A DNA stretch of 17,773 nt from an uncultured Acholeplasmatales bacterium (GTDB taxonomy: Bacteria; Bacillota_I; Bacilli_A; ML615J-28; CAG-698): the NCBI GenBank assembly GCA_937877075.1, contig CALEGD010000090.1, positions 1 to 17,773 on the forward strand. The letters are read 5' to 3'. Made by a program: the position numbers and the translations under genes. Shown piece by piece: positions 6,798 to 14,371 of this stretch (position 1 is the first letter of the stretch; every line of letters starts with the position of its first letter). Under the pieces are notes generated by a model that was not told the origin of the DNA, made no database searches, and saw nothing but the letters and a program-made list of their open reading frames with translations.

Positions 6798-8156
6798 CTA
6801 AAATAAATTAACTAAAAGTGTAGCCAGTCCATAATAAATAAGGACGGAGAAAATATCGCTTATAGTTGTAATAAAGGGGCCTGAAGCTACTGCGGGATCA
6901 ATTCCAATCTTTTCAAAAAGTATTGGAATGATGACGCCAATTAAAGCGGCAGCGTTTAAGGCCATAAACATCGATATTGAGAGAACAATACCTATCACCC
7001 AAATATTTCCTTGGTAATTGGTGAAAAACAAAAAAATAACGACAACCAAAAAAGTCAAAATTGCAAGAAGTACACTGTTAATTAAACTTATTCGAAATTC
7101 TCGCAAGAGATTTTCTTTTAACTCTTGGTTATTATCTAGTTCACCACGGCTTAAACCTCGGATGGTAACGGCTAATGATTGAGTCCCTATATTTCCGACC
7201 ATGTCTAAAATTAAAGATTGGAAGAAAATAAGGATTGTTGTTTTTTGAATGATGTCCTCGAAACTCCCGATAACCGTTGAGGTTAAAAAACTAAGGATTA
7301 CTAGTCCGATCGACCAAGGGAGTCTTTTTTTTAAAGAAGCAAATATATTTACTTCCTCGTCAATATCGCTTGTAACTCCGGCTAAATTACCGTAATGATA
7401 GCTAACCTCATCTTCAATAACATCGATTGCATCGTCAATTGTGATGATGCCGACTAGTTTACCGCGATCGAGTACCGGTAAAGCCGATAAACCATAATCT
7501 CTGATTATTCCGGCGGCATCTTCGATTTCCTCGTCCATGTCTACATATATAAAATTGGTTTTCATAATTTCCCGGACTTGCATCGGACTTCTGGCAATTA
7601 TTAAGGTTTTTAAATCAACAACACCGACTAAACGCCCCGCTTCCGTTACATAGAGGGGGTCGATTACTTCGGTTTCATCAGCATTGTGGACCAAGATTTT
7701 CATTGCTTCTTTAATATCGCTGTCACAGGCGATTTCAATATAATTGGTGGTCATGATAGATCCGACCGAAGCTTTTTGTTGGCGGGATAGATAACTAATA
7801 TCTTCTCTTGTTTCGCTGCTTATCAGTGATAGGTAGTTTTTTGCTTCATCAGTATTTATTTCTTGAAGCAAGTCGACTGCGTCATCCACTTCCATTTTTT
7901 CAAGAACATTGACACCTTTACTAATGTCTAGTTCTAGAAAAAGTTCAGCTGATTCTTCCATTTCCAAATAGGAAAAGATATCGGCCAGTTCTTGGTCATT
8001 TAAACCTGCATAAAGTTTTGCTCGTTCTTCAAAATTTACTTGTTCTAAGATACTAGCAATATCGTAGGGATGAAAAGTTTGAAGCTTTTCCCGGAGGATT
8101 TTTAAATCATTTTCATTTGCAATTATTTCAATAATTTCAAGTTTTAATTCTTTCAT
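6798..8156 (-). CDS. mgtE: Magnesium transporter MgtE, first copy of a tandem pair
   Basis: A 452-residue MgtE with the same layout: N domain about 1-130 (HPYDIASILEQVNFEERAKLYAGL), CBS pair about 135-255 (VGSIMTTNYIEI..., VREIMKTNFIYV...GIITIDDAIDV) and pore domain about 275-450. The pore motifs GNIGTQSLAVTIRGLSRGELD and DPAVASGPFITTISDIFSVLIYY are closer to the textbook sequence than those of the downstream copy. The two proteins are clearly diverged paralogues, not a recent duplication. It is first in the operon, with a sigma-A-like promoter about 50 bases upstream. The start at 8156 is preceded by GGCGGTGA. MgtE works as a homodimer; whether the two copies mix is unknown. Confidence 0.95.
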   Translation of the reverse strand: MKELKLEIIEIIANENDLKILREKLQTFHPYDIASILEQVNFEERAKLYAGLNDQELADIFSYLEMEESAELFLELDISKGVNVLEKMEVDDAVDLLQEINTDEAKNYLSLISSETREDISYLSRQQKASVGSIMTTNYIEIACDSDIKEAMKILVHNADETEVIDPLYVTEAGRLVGVVDLKTLIIARSPMQVREIMKTNFIYVDMDEEIEDAAGIIRDYGLSALPVLDRGKLVGIITIDDAIDVIEDEVSYHYGNLAGVTSDIDEEVNIFASLKKRLPWSIGLVILSFLTSTVIGSFEDIIQKTTILIFFQSLILDMVGNIGTQSLAVTIRGLSRGELDNNQELKENLLREFRISLINSVLLAILTFLVVVIFLFFTNYQGNIWVIGIVLSISMFMALNAAALIGVIIPILFEKIGIDPAVASGPFITTISDIFSVLIYYGLATLLVNLF

Positions 8157-8207
8157 AATTTCACCGCCTTTTTTATTATTCTTCTTTCTGGATAAGATAT
8201 TTTACTT

Positions 8208-8236
8208 ATTATACTATAACAAGCATAAAAAGTAAA
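8208..8236 (-). promoter_or_regulatory. Promoter of the mgtE-mgtE operon
   Basis: On the minus strand TTTACT (8236-8231), a 17-nt spacer and TATAAT (8213-8208, in TATAGTATAAT). The leader of about 45 bases is too short for an M-box or ykoK-type Mg2+ riboswitch. Confidence 0.75.
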
Positions 8237-8302
8237 TTTAAACAAGAAATGATATTTCTTTATTATCAAGTGAAAATATGATAAAATAGTTAGGGACGTG
8301 AT

Positions 8303-9511
8303 ATGATGATCTTACCTAAAACAATATCTTTGATTCTTAAATTTTTGGAAAACAGCGGTTATGAAGCCGTTGTCGTCGGCGGGGCTGTCCGTGACTATCT
8401 TTTAGGAAAAACACCCAATGATTATGACATCTCTACAAATGCTCGTCCCGAAGAAATTAAGAAAGTGTTTCATCGTTACCATACCTTAGATATCGGAATA
8501 AAACATGGTACGGTTACTGTTTTTATTAATTCGCGTCAAGTTGATATTACAACCTACCGAAGCGAAAAAGATTATGAAGATTTTCGACATCCGAAAGAAG
8601 TAGTTTTTGAAACAAGTCTAGAAGAAGATCTTAAAAGACGGGACTTTACTATTAATGCCATCTGCTTTAACCGGATATTAATCGACCATGTCGATGGCAT
8701 TAAAGATTTAAATAAAAAAATAATCCGTGCAATCGGAGATCCGAAAGAACGGTTTAGTGAAGATCCGCTTCGAATTCTTCGGGCGCTTCGTTTTGCTGCA
8801 ATCTTAGATTTTAAGATTGAGGAGATTACCCGAAAAGCAATTTTCGAAGAGGCGGAATTATTAAGAATGGTTTCTTCCGAAAGGATTAATCTTGAATTAT
8901 CGAAGCTCTTACTTGGTCAAGCTGCCATTAGGGTCATCCGCGAATATTCGCATGTTTTTAAAGTGTTTATTCCGGAACTGCTTAGTGATCTTGATTTTAA
9001 TCTAAATGTTTTAGAAAAGGTTGATAATTTACCAACGAAACTTGCGGCCTTTTTATATACTATACCGGCAGAGGTTGCCTCAGAGATCTTAAAGAGATTG
9101 AAGTATTCCAAAAATCAGATAGCTGGGGTGGTGTTTCTTTTAGAAAATGAAACTTTGATTTTAAAACCGGATATGAAAGAAATTGGAAAATTATTAAAAA
9201 ACTACGATCTTAATGATCTTAAGATGTTGGCAAAATTTCAAATTGCTTTATCTTTTGCTTTAAAGAAAGATGATAGTAATTTAAAAGAAGTGCTGGAAAT
9301 TTTAAATAAAGTTGATCTTCATAAATGCTATCGTTTAAAAGATTTAGCGGTTTCCGGACGCGATTTATTGAAACTTGGTTTTGAAGAAGGGGTTAAGATT
9401 CGTATCCTCCTTGATAAACTCTTAGATTTAGTAATTGAAGGCTCATTGGAAAATGAGAAAACGGAATTGCTGGATTATTTAAAGAAAAACTTCCTGAATA
9501 ATATGAAGTAG
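8303..9511 (+). CDS. cca: CCA-adding tRNA nucleotidyltransferase (class II)
   Basis: Adds or repairs the 3' CCA of tRNAs using CTP and ATP without a template. Nucleotidyltransferase signature GGAVRD at 26-31, catalytic Asp pair D40 and D42 in PNDYDIST, motif RRDFTINA at 112-119 and EDPLRILRALRFAA at 153-166. These are the class II head domain. The helical tail runs to residue 402, a usual bacterial length. SD AGGG (8292-8295) lies 7 nt upstream of ATG 8303; a second in-frame ATG follows at once. It shares a 146-base divergent region with the mgtE operon and is first of a likely four-gene operon of membrane proteins. Since tRNA-Gly in this window already encodes CCA, its role may be mainly repair, or it may serve tRNAs lacking CCA. 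Confidence 0.95.
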   Translation: MMILPKTISLILKFLENSGYEAVVVGGAVRDYLLGKTPNDYDISTNARPEEIKKVFHRYHTLDIGIKHGTVTVFINSRQVDITTYRSEKDYEDFRHPKEVVFETSLEEDLKRRDFTINAICFNRILIDHVDGIKDLNKKIIRAIGDPKERFSEDPLRILRALRFAAILDFKIEEITRKAIFEEAELLRMVSSERINLELSKLLLGQAAIRVIREYSHVFKVFIPELLSDLDFNLNVLEKVDNLPTKLAAFLYTIPAEVASEILKRLKYSKNQIAGVVFLLENETLILKPDMKEIGKLLKNYDLNDLKMLAKFQIALSFALKKDDSNLKEVLEILNKVDLHKCYRLKDLAVSGRDLLKLGFEEGVKIRILLDKLLDLVIEGSLENEKTELLDYLKKNFLNNMK

Positions 9512-9546
9512 TTCTGTTTATATTGAATTAAAAAAGGTGATTTAAA

Positions 9547-10200
9547 TTGGATGGTCTAAAAAAACATAAAATCAAGAAAATAACTTTTGGCATAATCGGG
9601 TTAGTAATAATTCCCTTTTATAGTTATTGCTTTTCTTTAAACGGACCAAAAGGGGATTTGATTTTAGTAACATTCTCTCAAATCGGTGCCCGTTACGGTG
9701 CGATTGAAAATCTGATTCTTTGGGGAATATTAAGTTCATTCTTTTATTTTTCAATTATCGATTACATGATTTATCTAAGCGATACTAAAATCCCGATTTT
9801 GAAAGTATTTCTAAGTTTGTCTTGTTTGTCTTTATTAATTACAGTTTTTCTCCCTTTTGCACCGACTATGTTCCCGATTGCTTCGGAAACTCATAATTTA
9901 CTGGCATATGTGACGACGGTTGCGATTATTTTAACTTTATTAACTTTCCTATTTTCATTTTGGAATCGTGATCGTAATCTCTTTTATAAATCATTTTTTC
10001 TACTCCTTGTCATCATCTTAGTCTTAATCTTTCTCTTTATAAACTATGGGGTTAACTCATTGTTTCAAATTATTCTTTCCACTTCCCTTTGTCTTTATAT
10101 GTTTTTAGAACTATGTTTTCTGGAGGGAAGCAGTAAAATTGATATTTATCAGAAACTGAAAACAGAGGATGAAAGAGAAGAAATTGAGGATTTGTTTTAA
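9547..10200 (+). CDS. Six-helix integral membrane protein, unknown function
   Basis: A 217-residue protein with about six hydrophobic helices (roughly residues 12-30, 55-77, 86-104, 117-139, 148-167, 170-192) and an acidic cytoplasmic-type tail (KTEDEREEIEDLF). The loop between helices 1 and 2 has NGPKGDLILVTFSQIGARYG. Loosely, the layout recalls DUF998-type membrane proteins, but I cannot support that by motif. The start is TTG at 9547, preceded by AAAGGTGA with good spacing. No in-frame ATG exists near the SD. It follows cca by 35 bases and precedes the DUF308-like gene by 14 bases, so it is probably in the same transcript. Confidence 0.75.
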   Translation: MDGLKKHKIKKITFGIIGLVIIPFYSYCFSLNGPKGDLILVTFSQIGARYGAIENLILWGILSSFFYFSIIDYMIYLSDTKIPILKVFLSLSCLSLLITVFLPFAPTMFPIASETHNLLAYVTTVAIILTLLTFLFSFWNRDRNLFYKSFFLLLVIILVLIFLFINYGVNSLFQIILSTSLCLYMFLELCFLEGSSKIDIYQKLKTEDEREEIEDLF

Positions 10201-10214
10201 GGACGGAGGGTTAA

Positions 10215-10796
10215 ATGTATAGATATTTAAAAATAAATTATCAAAGCCTGATTTTAATACTCGCCTTGATTGTGCTTGGAACATTTTGCTTATTGCTTTC
10301 GGGAGAAAACTTTATTCGGATGTTTTCATATTTAGCTGCCGCTTACCTTCTCTTGATGGGCATTACCGTAATTGTTTTTTCCTTTCGTTATCAAGAATAC
10401 CTCAAGAACGATACTTTTCTTGATAGAGCGGTCGGATATTTTATTTATGGAATCGTCCTTTTATCGCTTGCCGTTCTGATTATTCTTTATCCAGATTATC
10501 TGGTAAGAATCTTTATTGGCATCACTTTGATTGTTTTTCCGACCATCCAGTTAATTAAGTCGGTTGACAAGAAGAGTTTTTTACGTTATAATTTTTGGAA
10601 ATACTTGGTTGGAATTATCTTCATTATAGCAGTCGATGTTATTTTAGAGATTCTCTTTCATTTTCTGGGCATTGCGTTCTATGCGCTTGCAATTTTTTTA
10701 ATTATCATGTTGGTTAGAAATTATCATAATCATGAATATCCAAATCTGGTCAGCAAATATATCATTTATATTATTAAACGAAATAGTAAGGAGTAG
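10215..10796 (+). CDS. DUF308/HdeD-like membrane protein
   Basis: A 193-residue protein made of about six short hydrophobic helices in pairs, with G-rich helix starts and the pattern L.G...LL.P....R........LL.GI.......R of the DUF308 (HdeD-like) family. HdeD itself is linked to acid resistance in E. coli, but most relatives have no known role, so no function is claimed. SD GGAGGG precedes ATG 10215. It ends 2 bases before the CvpA gene start, which implies translational coupling. The assignment is by hydropathy and spacing pattern rather than by catalytic motif, so moderate confidence. Confidence 0.65.
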   Translation: MYRYLKINYQSLILILALIVLGTFCLLLSGENFIRMFSYLAAAYLLLMGITVIVFSFRYQEYLKNDTFLDRAVGYFIYGIVLLSLAVLIILYPDYLVRIFIGITLIVFPTIQLIKSVDKKSFLRYNFWKYLVGIIFIIAVDVILEILFHFLGIAFYALAIFLIIMLVRNYHNHEYPNLVSKYIIYIIKRNSKE

Positions 10797-10798
10797 TT

Positions 10799-11545
10799 AT
10801 GGGTAAAATTGATCTTGCAATTATTATCATTATTTTATTATTCACTTTAATCGGCTTTGCAAAGGGATTTATGAAGCAGGTTCTGTCCGTTGCTAATTGG
10901 CTTCTCGGATTGATAGGATCCTTTCTTTTAATCAAACCTTTTTCCGCTTTACTTTCTAAAACTGAGATTTCCGCTTCGATAAATAATAAAGTAGCCGATT
11001 GGATTGCCACTAAAGGCGATACTTTTAACCAACTAGTTGATTATAATCGGGTTGATGAACAACTAGCGGAGGCAATCTCCGAACTGGGATTACCGAAATT
11101 TATCGCAAGTGCAATTACCGGAGGCTTTCATATGACCGGAGCTGAGGGCGATATAACTTTGGCTGAGGCACTCGCTCCAACCCTCGGAAGCGTCATTCTT
11201 TCTGTTATCGCTTTTATTCTTCTTTTTATCATTTTGATTATTTTACTGAAAATTATTTTTAAATTCTTGAATTCCATTTTTGATGACGGCGTTCTCGGAG
11301 TGGTAAATAAATTGCTTGGCGGTGTTTTAGGGCTTTTAAAAGGAGCGGTAATGGTTTCGCTAATTATGCTTTTACTCTCTGTTTTAAGTGGTATCATACC
11401 CGGTTTGAATAATTTTCTGATTGCGGATTTGAGACTGGAAAGCGAAGGTTTCGGGATCGGAAAATTCTTCTATGAAAGTAACCCTTTGCTGGCCTTAATA
11501 AAAGGTTCTTTCAATTTTAAAGATTTACTGGCTAATTTTGCTTAA
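10799..11545 (+). CDS. cvpA: CvpA family membrane protein
   Basis: CvpA-type integral membrane protein. The N-terminus MGKIDLAIIIIILLFTLIGFAKGFMKQVLSVANWLLG matches the family start (aspartate after the first residues, then GF.KGF). Helices are at about 5-20, 28-48, 128-152 and 172-198. At 248 residues it is longer than typical copies (about 160-180) because of an extended loop around residues 55-125. The family is named for colicin V production in E. coli but is widespread; a role in envelope homeostasis is suspected, not shown. SD AAGGAG lies directly before ATG 10799, overlapping the stop of the upstream gene. It is last in the cca operon, with a terminator 46 bases downstream. In many Firmicutes cvpA precedes mutS2; here it does not. 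Confidence 0.85.
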   Translation: MGKIDLAIIIIILLFTLIGFAKGFMKQVLSVANWLLGLIGSFLLIKPFSALLSKTEISASINNKVADWIATKGDTFNQLVDYNRVDEQLAEAISELGLPKFIASAITGGFHMTGAEGDITLAEALAPTLGSVILSVIAFILLFIILIILLKIIFKFLNSIFDDGVLGVVNKLLGGVLGLLKGAVMVSLIMLLLSVLSGIIPGLNNFLIADLRLESEGFGIGKFFYESNPLLALIKGSFNFKDLLANFA

Positions 11546-11590
11546 AGGGGCTATAAATAAATAAAAATTTAAAACAGCTCAAAACAAATA

Positions 11591-11640
11591 AAAAAGCCAA
11601 TCTTGTTTAGACTTAGTCTGATTCAATTGGCTTTTTTTTT
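11591..11640 (+). terminator. Long terminator ending the cca-cvpA operon
   Basis: AAAAAGCCAAT pairs with ATTGGCTTTTT. Inside it a second pairing, AGACT/AGTCT, nearly completes one long hairpin. A run of ten T follows. Confidence 0.85.
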
Positions 11641-11712
11641 ATTTATAAGATATGTGTAGATAACTTCTAAATTTGAGCGCAGTAAAAAAGTGTTTTATTG
11701 AATTTGATTATT

Positions 11713-11945
11713 AGCTGTGCAAAAAACATAAAGATGATAATCCAAGAAGAATCATATCCCCAGCATCATTCTTTGATAATGATGAGATACCTATTTACAA
11801 AGATCGTGGGATTCACAAATTCCGCGGTAAAAGGAGGTTTATATAAAACCTCTAGTGGTAGTATAATGCAGATCTAAATGCAACATTAAATATACTAAAG
11901 AAAAGTAAACTGGATAAAAAAGTAATACTTTTTTGTCCAGTCTAG
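11713..11945 (+). pseudogene. tnpB: Decayed 3' end of an IS200/IS605-type tnpB
   Basis: Four frames in order give the TnpB C-terminal region: SCAKNIKMIIQEESY (11713-11757, the RuvC-II Glu motif), then ASFFDNDEIPIYKDRGIHKFRGK (11763-11832), then GGLYKTSSGSI (11833-11865), then ADLNATLNILKK (11868-11903), ending at TAG 11943-11945. The joins are net small deletions: four bases at 11758-11762, a one-base shift at 11833, and one base at 11866-11867 that removes the Asn of INADLN. The zinc-ribbon region expected between RuvC-II and the ADLN (RuvC-III Asp) motif is largely missing. TnpB is an RNA-guided nuclease of transposons; this copy cannot be active. Nothing of the N-terminal three quarters was found upstream, so it is a remnant. 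Confidence 0.75.
11909..11941 (+). repeat. Inverted repeat inside the tnpB remnant
   Basis: ACTGGATAAAAAAGT and ACTTTTTTGTCCAGT pair around AAT with one G-T pair, giving a 15-bp stem. It lies where the 3' end of tnpB overlaps the right-end/guide-RNA region in intact elements. It could also act as a terminator, as T-run pairing is within the stem. Confidence 0.6.
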
Positions 11946-11961
11946 TGTTGAGGCCACACTA
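11943..11961. repeat. Possible IS200/IS605 right-end hairpin
   Basis: TAGTGT and ACACTA form a 6-bp stem with a 7-nt loop TGAGGCC, at the stop of the tnpB remnant. IS200/IS605 ends carry small imperfect hairpins recognised by TnpA, so a right end is plausible. No left end was found. Confidence 0.35.
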
Positions 11962-12064
11962 ATAAGATTAAAGTAGTTTAATATACATAATTAATCTCAA
12001 AAGAGCGAATTTTATTTTTCACTTTGTTCTGCATCGTTCTCCTTACTTTTACAATTTTTTATGA

Positions 12065-12070
12065 TATAAT
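12065..12070 (+). promoter_or_regulatory. Promoter -10 of the ZIP transporter gene
   Basis: TATAAT 24 bases before the ATG. The best -35 at 17 nt is CTTACT (12042-12047), a weak match. The 450 bases before it hold only the tnpB remnant and hairpins. Confidence 0.5.
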
Positions 12071-12093
12071 ATTTCCAAAGAAATGGAGGATTT

Positions 12094-12906
12094 ATGAATT
12101 TATACTTATCAATACTGGATAATACAAAATTGATTGCTGGGATAGGGATTGCCTTCATCTTTGTCATGACAACCTTAGGGGCTGCTTTAGTTTTCTTTTT
12201 CCGTGATAAGATTTCGAAAAACCTTAATCGGATTTTTTTAGGTTTTGCTGCGGGAATAATGATTGCTGCTTCCGTGTGGTCGCTATTAATACCGGCAATC
12301 GAAGGTGCGAAAGAACAAAATATTCCGGGGTTTATTCCGGCTGTAGTCGGATTTCTTGGCGGCGGTTTGTTTCTTTTATTAATTGACTTTTTGCTTCCGC
12401 ACATTCATCCGATGACGGATATTAAAGAAGGTGTAAAAAGTTCTCTTAAAAGAACAACAATGCTTGTTTTAGCGGTCACTCTTCATAATATTCCTGAAGG
12501 TTTAGCGGTCGGTCTTTCCTTTGGCCTCGCTTTAAAAAGCAATGATCCGGCTTTACTAACCGCTGCGATCGGTCTTGCCATCGGAATCGGTTTGCAGAAC
12601 TTTCCGGAAGGGGCTGCAATCTCACTTCCTTTAAAAAATGAAAAAATATCAAATGGAAGAGCCTTCTTACTTGGTACATTAAGTGGTGTTGTAGAACCAA
12701 TTGCGGCAGTTATCGGAATCCTACTCGCTACTTGGTTACCGGCAATCATGCCTTGGTTTTTAGCTTTTGCTGCGGGGGCGATGATTTATGTGGTTGTAGA
12801 AGAACTGATACCTGAAGCACAACTTGATTCACATTCCAATGTCGGAACCCTCTCCGTTATGGTTGGTTTCGCTATCATGATGTTACTTGATGTAGCTTTA
12901 GGATAA
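12094..12906 (+). CDS. ZIP family divalent metal transporter (GufA-type)
   Basis: ZIP permease moving Zn2+ or a similar divalent metal across the cytoplasmic membrane. The metal-site helices are clear: HNIPEGLAVG at 131-140 (helix 4) and QNFPEGAAIS at 168-177 (helix 5), with EPIAAVIG at 201-208 and VVVEELIPE at 233-241 completing the GufA/BbZIP pattern. Eight helices fit in 270 residues, a normal length. A His-containing loop (LPHIHPMTD, about 101-109) follows helix 3. GGAGG lies just before ATG 12094. It is monocistronic with its own terminator. The metal is not decided by sequence; Zn is the usual substrate. No metal-regulator operator was identified. Confidence 0.92.
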   Translation: MNLYLSILDNTKLIAGIGIAFIFVMTTLGAALVFFFRDKISKNLNRIFLGFAAGIMIAASVWSLLIPAIEGAKEQNIPGFIPAVVGFLGGGLFLLLIDFLLPHIHPMTDIKEGVKSSLKRTTMLVLAVTLHNIPEGLAVGLSFGLALKSNDPALLTAAIGLAIGIGLQNFPEGAAISLPLKNEKISNGRAFLLGTLSGVVEPIAAVIGILLATWLPAIMPWFLAFAAGAMIYVVVEELIPEAQLDSHSNVGTLSVMVGFAIMMLLDVALG

Positions 12907-12910
12907 AAAT

Positions 12911-12938
12911 AGCCAAGAGTTTTTGCTCTTGGTTTTTA
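12911..12938 (+). terminator. Terminator of the ZIP gene
   Basis: CCAAGAG / CTCTTGG around TTTTTG, then TTTTTAAAA. Textbook intrinsic terminator 5 bases after the stop. Confidence 0.88.
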
Positions 12939-12943
12939 AAATG

Positions 12944-12967
12944 AAAAAGCAATCAATCGATTGCTTT
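12944..12967 (-). terminator. Terminator of the minus-strand permease gene
   Basis: AAAGCAATC / GATTGCTTT, a 9-bp stem around AATC. On the minus strand it is followed by TTTTTCATTTT. It overlaps the stop codon of the permease gene and faces the ZIP terminator. Confidence 0.8.
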
Positions 12968-14369
12968 AATAGTTTATATAAAATCCAATTATTAGAAATA
13001 ATACCGTAATTGCGAGGATGATTATTTGCATGAACCAAGTCTTTTTAATCCATTTGTGATAACTGAAGCCGGCCATGCCGAGAGCAATCAGTAAAACCGG
13101 ATTCGTCGGATAAATTAAATCAGTATATCCATCCGCAAAAACAAAGCTTAGGAGAGCCAGGTTTTGGGTGATTCCGACTTCCTTTGCAAGTACTGAAATA
13201 ATCGGTATGATTAAAATCACTTTGGCACTTGCAGAACCGATAAAGAATTGAATGACTAGAACTAATAGATAGATGAATAAGACCCCGACAATCGGACTTT
13301 GACCTTGAAAGATTAAGGCAATCTTATTAATCATAGTTGCCATGATTTTCGCATCATCTAAGATAAATTTAATTGACCCCGCAAGCATCAACATAAAGAT
13401 TGCCGGACTCATAGCAACTAGTCCCGACCAAAACATCTTTAAAGCTTTTGAGAAGGGAATTCTAAGGAAGGCAGTGCAGATAAAGATTCCGAATAAGAAG
13501 GTTATTGCGATTACCGGAATTGAATATCCGCTTAAAGCCGGCAGAACCGATGAAAGAATGATGAAAAGTAAAACAATCAAAAAGAAGATGGAATATACTT
13601 TTAAAATCTTTTGATCAAAAAACTCTAGATTTTTTGAATTCAGTTTTTCGCGTTTTTCTTTATCACTATCATAAGTTGGGGATGAAGTCGGATCTTTTTC
13701 AATTTTACGGACATGTAATCTCATAAAGATACAGAGGAAGATATACATCAAAAGAAAGATTACCAAACGATACCAAATATTTTGAGTGGAACTGATGCCC
13801 ATTTTTGCACTGCCAAGCCCGATTGAAAAGGGATTAGTTATAGCGGTAGAAAAACCGAATCCGGCGGCCAGTAAACACATTCCGAGACCGGTAAAAGTGT
13901 CCCAACCAAGGGAGAGTGCCAGCAGGATAATAATCGGCAATAAAGTTACTGACTCTTCAAAGATTCCAAAGAGAGCACCGAAGAGCATGAAACTGAGAAT
14001 AACTACATACATAAGACGGTATTTTCTGTTTCGAAAACGATTAATCAGATAACCGATAATGGAATTAATACCGCCGGTTTCATTCATAACATTGAAAGCC
14101 CCGCCGAGAATCATAATAAAAATTGCGATTACAATAACGCTCAGACCATCGCTTGATGCAAGTAAACGGAAGGGTGAACTTAAAAAAGAAAAAAATGAAT
14201 AACCTTGTCCGGGTAAAGTTTGATAGATTAAATCTTCTCCTTCGGAAATAAGTTCTCCTTTTTGGAGGAGGAAAGTTAAGATATAGGAGAGGATCATAAA
14301 GGTAACGAGAATAAAGCAGACGGTAATAAACGAACGTTTATTTATTTTTAAGATTTTTTCTTTTTCCAT
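12966..14369 (-). CDS. DcuC/YfcC-type permease
   Basis: A 467-residue polytopic membrane protein of the YfcC/DcuC (C4-dicarboxylate carrier-like) family. Recognisable segments: GGAFNVMNETGGINSII (89-105), FGALFGIFEESVTLLP (130-145), the re-entrant-like GFGFSTAITNPFSIGLGSAKMGIS (170-193), and near the C-terminus FIGSASAKVILIIPIISVLA and GYTDLIYPTNPVLLIALGMA. The two TNP-bearing segments are the family's symmetric hairpins. Substrates of YfcC-type proteins are uncertain (dicarboxylates, amino acids or short-chain acids have been proposed for relatives). A basic, charged loop (HVRKIEKDPTSS..., about 219-245) splits the halves. The start ATG follows the upstream fusion gene's TAA by 2 bases with no clear SD, so translation is coupled. 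Confidence 0.82.
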   Translation of the reverse strand: MEKEKILKINKRSFITVCFILVTFMILSYILTFLLQKGELISEGEDLIYQTLPGQGYSFFSFLSSPFRLLASSDGLSVIVIAIFIMILGGAFNVMNETGGINSIIGYLINRFRNRKYRLMYVVILSFMLFGALFGIFEESVTLLPIIILLALSLGWDTFTGLGMCLLAAGFGFSTAITNPFSIGLGSAKMGISSTQNIWYRLVIFLLMYIFLCIFMRLHVRKIEKDPTSSPTYDSDKEKREKLNSKNLEFFDQKILKVYSIFFLIVLLFIILSSVLPALSGYSIPVIAITFLFGIFICTAFLRIPFSKALKMFWSGLVAMSPAIFMLMLAGSIKFILDDAKIMATMINKIALIFQGQSPIVGVLFIYLLVLVIQFFIGSASAKVILIIPIISVLAKEVGITQNLALLSFVFADGYTDLIYPTNPVLLIALGMAGFSYHKWIKKTWFMQIIILAITVLFLIIGFYINY

Positions 14370-14371
14370 AA

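Noticed and set aside
8157..8302. Mg2+ riboswitch before the mgtE operon
   Set aside because: The leader from the predicted start to the ATG is about 45 bases, too short for an M-box, and no such fold is visible.
12012..12404. A 130-residue minus-strand frame
   Set aside because: It lies antisense to the clear ZIP transporter gene and its leader. Composition (KKK, PP runs) is that of a shadow frame.
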